Shown here piece after piece: positions 59,168 through 64,000 of a stretch of 64,000 bases of DNA. Numbering within the stretch: the first letter of the stretch is position 1; every line of letters starts with the position of its first letter. The notes beneath the pieces were generated by a model. It worked only from the letters and a program-made list of their open reading frames with translations. It had not been told where the DNA came from and made no database searches. This DNA comes from Rhodoluna lacicola (lineage in GTDB: Bacteria > Actinomycetota > Actinomycetes > Actinomycetales > Microbacteriaceae): contig NZ_CP007490.1 of assembly GCF_000699505.1 (NCBI RefSeq), positions 1,302,001 through 1,366,000 of the forward strand, written 5' to 3'. The translations under genes and the position numbers were made by a program.

Positions 59168-60378
59168 TATTTGACCTTCTTTAGGTAGGTAGGGTTTGCC
59201 GCTGGAACAGTTGCACTTGCACCGCTCTTCAGACCTGATTGAATAACTGCTTCGATGATTTCCATGTTGTGAAGACCATCTTCAAAGTTTGCACAGTACG
59301 GAAGCTCTGCAGTTTCTGCAAGACCAGCAACTTCTTGTAGGAACGCGCGGTTCTGGAAGAAGAACTGATCGTTCTGACCAACACCAACACCAGGTGCATC
59401 AACTGGCAGACCACCAGCAATGTATGGGTGTGATGGTCCAACCTGCACGGTACGGAAACCGCGCTGGCCATAAGGATCATCATTTAGTAGCAGTTCAAAT
59501 TCACCGTTGCGTGCCTGGGTGAAACGTGCTGAACCCTTTTCGCAGTAAACCTCAAATTCCAAAGAGGTTGGGTGACCAGCGGCAACACGAGAAACCTGAA
59601 TTGCACCAGCGGTGCCACCAAAGTCGGCAATGAAACCTGCGTAGTCATCATTCTCAACGGAATCCATCTTGTCTGAAACAGTTGCGCCAGAGTGACCCTG
59701 CACCGCACCCGAAGGAATCGGACGCTCAGTAATTGAAGTCACAAAGCGTGCGCCTGAAACAGATTTGAAAGTCTGACCGGTGATGAACTCTGCAACGTAA
59801 GAAATGTGCGAACCAACGTCGGCAAGTGCGCCGGTTCCCATGCCGCCCTTGTAGCGCCAGCTAATTGGCGACATTGGATCGCATGAGTAGTCGGCCCAGT
59901 AGTTTCCGGTGAAGTGAAGCACCTTGCCAAGTTGACCTGAAGAAATGATTTTTTGAATTGCTGCAATCGCCGGATTGCGCAAGAAGGTTAGACCAATACG
60001 AGCAACGGTCTTTGAGTTGTTAGCTGCCGCCACCATTGAGCGGGCGTCTTCAAGAGTGTCAGACAGTGGCTTCTCGCAAAGCACGTGCTTGCCGGCAGCC
60101 AAAAGGCCTTCAACGATTTCACGGTGCAGGCTGTTTGCCACCACAACGCTCACGGCGTGAATGTTTGGGTCATCGGCAATTGCGCGCCAGTCTGAGTCGT
60201 GGCGTTCGAATCCAAAGCGCTTTGCCGCGGCCAGTCCAAATTGGGCGTTTACGTCACCAATTGAAATCAGCTTCACCTCTGGAAGGTCTGAACCGTAAAG
60301 AGAGGTTGCCGCACGGTAAGCCGCCGCGTGACCGCGACCTGCCATTCCTGCGCCGATAACTGCTACACCGATGGACAT
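59167..60378 (-). CDS. Gfo/Idh/MocA-family NAD(P)-dependent oxidoreductase
   Basis: 403 residues. Rossmann start GVAVIGAGMAGRGHAAAYRA, the catalytic-site EKP motif in GKHVLCEKPLSDTLEDA, and the C-terminal part WRYKGGMGTGALADVGSHISY with the conserved His. Family members oxidise sugars or cyclitols such as myo-inositol at C1-C2 positions. As first gene of the operon (dehydrogenase, isomerase, binding protein, permease, ATPase) it probably catalyses the first catabolic step. Two LacI operators lie just upstream. Confidence 0.92.
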   Translation of the reverse strand: MSIGVAVIGAGMAGRGHAAAYRAATSLYGSDLPEVKLISIGDVNAQFGLAAAKRFGFERHDSDWRAIADDPNIHAVSVVVANSLHREIVEGLLAAGKHVLCEKPLSDTLEDARSMVAAANNSKTVARIGLTFLRNPAIAAIQKIISSGQLGKVLHFTGNYWADYSCDPMSPISWRYKGGMGTGALADVGSHISYVAEFITGQTFKSVSGARFVTSITERPIPSGAVQGHSGATVSDKMDSVENDDYAGFIADFGGTAGAIQVSRVAAGHPTSLEFEVYCEKGSARFTQARNGEFELLLNDDPYGQRGFRTVQVGPSHPYIAGGLPVDAPGVGVGQNDQFFFQNRAFLQEVAGLAETAELPYCANFEDGLHNMEIIEAVIQSGLKSGASATVPAANPTYLKKVK

Positions 60379-60412
60379 CTACTACTCTCCTTTGAGGCTG
60401 TTGCTTTGGTAA

Positions 60413-60440
60413 TTGGAGCGCTCCCAGTTGGAGCGCTCCA
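60413..60440. promoter_or_regulatory. Two tandem LacI-family operators (GGAGCGCTCC)
   Basis: TTGGAGCGCTCCCA (60413-60426) and TTGGAGCGCTCCA (60428-60440) share a perfect GGAGCGCTCC core with centres 15 bp apart. The form is very like the CebR operator TGGGAGCGCTCCCA. They lie between the dehydrogenase gene (minus) and the LacI regulator (plus) and probably repress both. Confidence 0.8.
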
Positions 60441-60546
60441 CATCAAAGTAGCAACAAGGTTGAACAAAAAGTCCCTGCTTTATCGGATTGTTATCATGTC
60501 TTTACATTTGATTTGTTGGACAAAATTGGACTAATTTGGACTAACC

Positions 60547-61569
60547 ATGACTGACACCAACAACCCAATCAAGCCGCCAACGATTTACGACGTGGCCAAA
60601 GCGGCCGGCGTATCTAAATCACTGGTGTCTTTGGTGTTGCGCGGCGAAGCCCACGTGAGTGAGGCTCGTCGTGAGGCAGTCCAAAAAGCGATCGACGAAC
60701 TTGGATATCGTCCAAGTAGATTTGCTCAGCAATTGGCGAGCTCGGCTTCAAGATCTATCGGTGTTCTAATTACCGACTACAAGAACCTTTCCTACATTGG
60801 TTTTCTAAAAGGCCTTCGTGAAATTTTTGATGACGCTGGCTACCAGGTAATCATCAGCGACATGCACCGCAGCCAAAATTTTGAAGATGACCCAATCGAC
60901 GCATTTGCTTCAATGAAAGTTGATGGACTGGTGATTGCAACAGAGGTGGGTGGACTTAGAACACACAAGCTTGATATCCCAACCGTGATGATCGGGCAGC
61001 GAGAAACAATTTTGCCAAACTCCGACATGGTCTTCAACGATGACTATGAAGGCACACGGTTGGTAATCGAACACCTAATTGGTTTTGGTCACAAAAAAAT
61101 TGCACACCTAACCGGTGTGGGTGGAATTGCTACAAACCGACGTAAAGCTTTTTCAAAAATTATGAAAGACGCAATTCTTGATGACATGGTTTTTGGCAAT
61201 GGTCAACCAACCACAGAAATTGGTGGCTACATGGGCACGATGGAATTGTTGAAGTCCGGAAAAAAGTTCACAGCTATTTACGCAGCGAATGACTACATGG
61301 CTGCAGGAGCATGGTCTGCTCTTCGCGAAAATGGGTTAAGCGTTCCAGAAGATGTTTCACTGGTTGGTTATGACAACGCACCGGTAGCTTCTGATTTTCT
61401 TTTAAAGTTAACGACGGTTGACGAGCAGGGTATTCCGGTTGGTAGACAGACCGCTTCACTCTTGCTTGAAAGAATTGGTAGCAAGGGTAGCTATAAGCCA
61501 AAGAGTATTTTGATTAAGCCAACTTTGGTTCCGCGCACAAGTGTGGCAAAACCAAAATCTGGCAAATAA
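60547..61569 (+). CDS. LacI-family transcriptional regulator
   Basis: 340 residues. The N-terminal HTH TIYDVAKAAGVSKSLVSLVL with the hinge helix YRPSRFAQQLASSAS is standard. The effector domain includes GVLITDYKNLSYIGFLKGLR, IAHLTGVGGIATNRRKAF, AIYAANDYMAAGAWSALRENG and SLVGYDNAPVAS. Likely binds the imported sugar or an intermediate and represses the divergent catabolic operon through the two GGAGCGCTCC sites. Its own start is 106 bp from these sites, allowing autoregulation. It converges with glpX, 5 bp apart. Confidence 0.92.
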   Translation: MTDTNNPIKPPTIYDVAKAAGVSKSLVSLVLRGEAHVSEARREAVQKAIDELGYRPSRFAQQLASSASRSIGVLITDYKNLSYIGFLKGLREIFDDAGYQVIISDMHRSQNFEDDPIDAFASMKVDGLVIATEVGGLRTHKLDIPTVMIGQRETILPNSDMVFNDDYEGTRLVIEHLIGFGHKKIAHLTGVGGIATNRRKAFSKIMKDAILDDMVFGNGQPTTEIGGYMGTMELLKSGKKFTAIYAANDYMAAGAWSALRENGLSVPEDVSLVGYDNAPVASDFLLKLTTVDEQGIPVGRQTASLLLERIGSKGSYKPKSILIKPTLVPRTSVAKPKSGK

Positions 61570-61574
61570 CTTTT

Positions 61575-62537
61575 TTAGATCCAGCGTGAGGCTAAGTAAT
61601 CAGCCTTGACGCGACGAATGGTGCCAGAGCGCGCGCGCAAAATAATTGAATCTGTGCGCAGATAGTCGCCGCGCTTTTGAACTCCATCAAGGAGCAAACC
61701 ATCGGTGACACCTGTGGCAACAAAGTAAGTGTTGTCGCTGGCAACTAAATCGTTGATTTCAAAAATTTTCTCAAGGTCGTGACCTGCGGTTATTGCCTTT
61801 TTCATTTCCTCAGGTGACTGCGGAGAAATGCGACCCTGCATGTAGCCATCGAGTGCCTGCGTGGCACAAGCTGAAATTGCGCCCTCTGGTGCGCCGCCGA
61901 TGCCAAGCAACATGTCAATGTTTCCGCCACCGGTTACAGCGTGAATTCCTGCGGCAACATCACCGTCTAGAAACAATCGCGTTCTTGCACCGGCACGGCG
62001 TACAGCTTCCATAAGTGGAACGTGGCGCGGGCGGTCAATCATCGCAACGGTGATTTCGCTAATGTCTTTCTTCAAGGCTTTGGCTAGTTCGCGCACGTTG
62101 TCTTCTGGAGACTGGTCCAGGCTCACAGCGCCCTTGCCCTCGCGGCGGGTAATTAGCTTGTCCATGTAGAAGACGTCTTTGGGGTTGTACATGGTGCCTT
62201 TGTCACTAACGGCAATCACGGAAATTGCGTGGGCTCGACCAGAAGCAGTCACGCTGGTTCCATCAACCGGGTCCACCGCAATGTCACACTCAGGACCGTT
62301 GCCGTTTCCAACAACCTCACCATTAGCAAGCATTGGAGCTTCGTCTTTTTCGCCCTCACCGATTACAACAGTGCCACTGAAATCAACGGTGTTTAGAAAA
62401 TCTCGCATTGCTTCAACGGCTGCGCCGTCAGCTGCATTTTTGTCACCGCGACCAATCCAGGCGCTGGCTTTGATTGCAGCTGCTTCAGTCGCTCGCACAA
62501 GTTCTACGCCTAGGTTGCGATCTGGCTTGCTGCTCAT
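61575..62537 (-). CDS. glpX: Class II fructose-1,6-bisphosphatase
   Basis: 320 residues from the ATG at 62537, supported by CGGAG 6 nt upstream. An earlier ATG at 62603 would add an unconserved lead. GlpX motifs: AIKASAWIGRGDKNAADGAA, VVIGEGEKDEAPMLANGE, CDIAVDPVDGTSVTASGRAH with the metal-binding DPVDGT, and GGGNIDMLLGIGGAPEGAIS. It hydrolyses fructose-1,6-bisphosphate for gluconeogenesis, the main bacterial route in actinobacteria. Divergent from the DMT transporter by 58 bp. Confidence 0.95.
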   Translation of the reverse strand: MSSKPDRNLGVELVRATEAAAIKASAWIGRGDKNAADGAAVEAMRDFLNTVDFSGTVVIGEGEKDEAPMLANGEVVGNGNGPECDIAVDPVDGTSVTASGRAHAISVIAVSDKGTMYNPKDVFYMDKLITRREGKGAVSLDQSPEDNVRELAKALKKDISEITVAMIDRPRHVPLMEAVRRAGARTRLFLDGDVAAGIHAVTGGGNIDMLLGIGGAPEGAISACATQALDGYMQGRISPQSPEEMKKAITAGHDLEKIFEINDLVASDNTYFVATGVTDGLLLDGVQKRGDYLRTDSIILRARSGTIRRVKADYLASRWI

Positions 62538-62595
62538 GAATGACTCCGTCGTCTTTGGTTCTCTTTTGCTGTCTTTGTTAATACATACTAGTCCT

Positions 62596-63489
62596 ATGTC
62601 CAAACTCCAAGGCTATGTCTATGGCGCTATTGCGGTACTTGGCTTTGGAACAACCTTCATTGGTCTTGCACTGGGGCTCACCGAATTTTCTCCGACCATC
62701 ATGGCGATTGGCAGAATTATTCCGGCCGGAATCGGAGCAATAATTGCACTCAAACTTGGCCGGCAATCTTTGCTTCCGCCTCGAGACTTATGGTCGAGAA
62801 TTTGGCTTGTATCTGGTGGTTTAGTTTTTGGCTATCCAATTCTCTCGACCATCGCGATGCGAACCGTTCCTGCATCTGATGCCGGAGTTTTGATTGCACT
62901 TTCACCTGTGGCCGGAGTTATAACCGCAATCCTGATTTTTAGAAACAAAACCCCCTCGGCGAAATTTTGGATTGGTGCACTTGGTGGAACTTTCTTTGGA
63001 ATGCTGTTTTCTGTTTCTAGATCAAACGGTTTAGGCGGCGGTGAGTTTTGGGGCTACGTGATTATGGCGATTGCGGTTGTCATTGGTGCCGTGGGTAATT
63101 CATCGGCCGGAGCACTAACCGCAAAATACAAGGCGTTTTACGTAATTAGTTGGGCGATTGTTATCTCAATTCCAATCATGCTGCCGCTCACCATAATCGA
63201 ATTTATTGTGAATCCAATTACGGTTATGCCAAGTGCTGATGCTTGGTTTGGCTTTTTGTTTGTAAGTTTGTACTCCATATTTTTAGGTCACTACTTCTGG
63301 GCAAATGCGCTAAACACAATTGGAATTGCTAAGGCCTCGCAACTACAACTTGCCCAGCCAATCGTCACCATGATTCTGGCAATTTTTATTTTGCGAGAAA
63401 CCGTTTCAGCATTCACCTGGTTTACTGCCATTGCAATTCTTATTTGCGTTGGTTGGACTCAGCGAATCAATCTGTCGCGCGCAAAGTAG
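62596..63489 (+). CDS. EamA/DMT-family transporter
   Basis: 297 residues from the ATG at 62596. The frame is open much further upstream but that part lies over glpX. Ten hydrophobic segments, two EamA repeats: first YVYGAIAVLGFGTTFIGLAL to about 135, second about 150-290 ending ILRETVSAFTWFTAIAIL. CATACT ends 6 nt before the ATG, a possible leaderless start. Substrate unknown. The second DMT transporter in the window; they share little beyond the family pattern. Confidence 0.88.
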   Translation: MSKLQGYVYGAIAVLGFGTTFIGLALGLTEFSPTIMAIGRIIPAGIGAIIALKLGRQSLLPPRDLWSRIWLVSGGLVFGYPILSTIAMRTVPASDAGVLIALSPVAGVITAILIFRNKTPSAKFWIGALGGTFFGMLFSVSRSNGLGGGEFWGYVIMAIAVVIGAVGNSSAGALTAKYKAFYVISWAIVISIPIMLPLTIIEFIVNPITVMPSADAWFGFLFVSLYSIFLGHYFWANALNTIGIAKASQLQLAQPIVTMILAIFILRETVSAFTWFTAIAILICVGWTQRINLSRAK

Positions 63490-63519
63490 GCAATTCTTTC
63501 TTTGTAGTAATGTGGCGGC

Positions 63520-64000
63520 ATGCCTAAATACCGCTTGGCTGCATCAGCCGAAATGATGTTTCTTGATTTACCTTTTGTTGAACGAGTAGAAAAGATTCAC
63601 TCCCGAGGATTTGAAGTCGAGATTTGGAATTGGGCTAATAAAGATCTGCCTGCTCTTGCAGCAACTGGGGCTAGGTTCAATTCCATGACCGGTTACCTAG
63701 AGGGTGACCTTCTAGAGGATGACGGCATCGAAAAGCTTTTGGCAACCGCCGAGCTATCAATTGAGGCTTCAAAGATAATTGACTGCCCAAATCTGAATCT
63801 GCACGGTACCGGGCTTGATGACCAAGGCCAGGCAATTCGTAAGCGCTATGGCACTACCCGGGCAGAGTGGCAAACCGCCAGGGATACCCTGGCTCGAATT
63901 GCTGAATTGGGTGAAAAGCACGACAAAATTTTTATCTTGGAGAACCTGAATTTACTGGTTGATCACCCTGGCACCCCTTTCGGTTTAGCCTCTGAAGTGA
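63520..64000 (+). CDS. TIM-barrel isomerase (hydroxypyruvate isomerase-like), C-terminus outside window
   Basis: 160 codons seen, open to the window edge. The N-terminus MPKYRLAASAEMMFLDLPFV then VEKIHSRGFEVEIWNWANKD is typical of hydroxypyruvate isomerase/sugar isomerase barrels, where the ExWxW segment carries part of the active site. A mid-part IIDCPNLNLHGTGL and FILENLNLLVDHPGTP near the edge match the family, with the metal-binding Glu in LEN. It would interconvert hydroxypyruvate and tartronate semialdehyde or a similar pair. No ribosome site is obvious. Confidence 0.8.
   Translation, partial: MPKYRLAASAEMMFLDLPFVERVEKIHSRGFEVEIWNWANKDLPALAATGARFNSMTGYLEGDLLEDDGIEKLLATAELSIEASKIIDCPNLNLHGTGLDDQGQAIRKRYGTTRAEWQTARDTLARIAELGEKHDKIFILENLNLLVDHPGTPFGLASEV

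Noticed and set aside
1-64000. CRISPR arrays, rRNA genes, complete insertion sequences
   Set aside because: I looked for regularly spaced direct repeats, rRNA landmarks and transposase motifs and saw none.

Overview
The window is a bacterial chromosome segment, almost certainly from an actinobacterium of the Microbacteriaceae, most likely a small-genome freshwater lineage such as Rhodoluna or Aquiluna. The evidence is moderate GC (about 50 % by eye), a class E sortase with an LAxTG-type substrate, a perfect actinobacterial SOS box in front of a DnaE2-type polymerase, LacI-type operators, and many genes that look leaderless, with a TAnnCT -10 box ending exactly 6 nt before the start codon. The genus is an inference.

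Layout. 0-6 kb: secreted and surface proteins (a very large glycine-rich protein cut by the window edge, a calcium-repeat membrane-anchored protein beside an orphan antitoxin-like protein, a DUF3048 lipoprotein, a subtilase). 6-11.5 kb: surface polysaccharide genes (GalE, a nucleotidyltransferase, a CDP-glycerol glycerophosphotransferase, a GT2, and an ABC-2 exporter pair). 11.6-16.8 kb: a fructose-type PTS (IIA, IIB, IIC) divergent from HPr, enzyme I and lactate dehydrogenase. 16.9-22.3 kb: a three-part GT8 fusion protein, GalU, a GT2 and a DMT transporter. 22.4-28.8 kb: housekeeping and sugar genes (RlmN, sucrose phosphorylase, FeS-type photolyase with DUF2256). 28.8-31.8 kb: sortase with its own substrate. 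32-35.7 kb: SOS-controlled DUF6504-dnaE2. 35.6-40.3 kb: LysE exporter, PdxH and a CUT1 sugar ABC transporter without its ATPase.

40.8-48.4 kb is an island. It carries a four-gene fatty-acid beta-oxidation block and is bracketed by a 138-bp direct repeat that runs from the tRNA-Pro anticodon stem to the tRNA-Arg anticodon loop. The left flank has a complete tRNA-Pro plus a 3'-half tRNA-Arg. The right flank has a 5'-half tRNA-Pro plus a complete tRNA-Arg. This is what a single crossover between a circle and the chromosome would leave. The borders hold five 3'-end gene stumps (DUF2200, peptidase E, DNA methylase, ureohydrolase, glutathione peroxidase).

48.5-53.3 kb: tRNA-Ser, then two secreted proteins of unknown function divergent from a LuxR-type response regulator and an eight-helix histidine kinase. 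This may be an undescribed surface-sensing module. 53.3-64 kb: a serine hydrolase, a complete CUT2 sugar-uptake and catabolic operon with a divergent LacI repressor and two tandem GGAGCGCTCC operators, GlpX, a DMT transporter, and a partial TIM-barrel isomerase.

Sugar genes appear linked by operators. TGTAAACGCTTACA occurs identically before sucrose phosphorylase and before the CUT1 binding protein, with a 12/14 variant before the PTS operon. Separately, the 9-mer ATCGGTGTT/AACACCGAT occurs about 17 times against about 0.5 expected, which suggests a genome-wide sequence signal. All counts are by eye.
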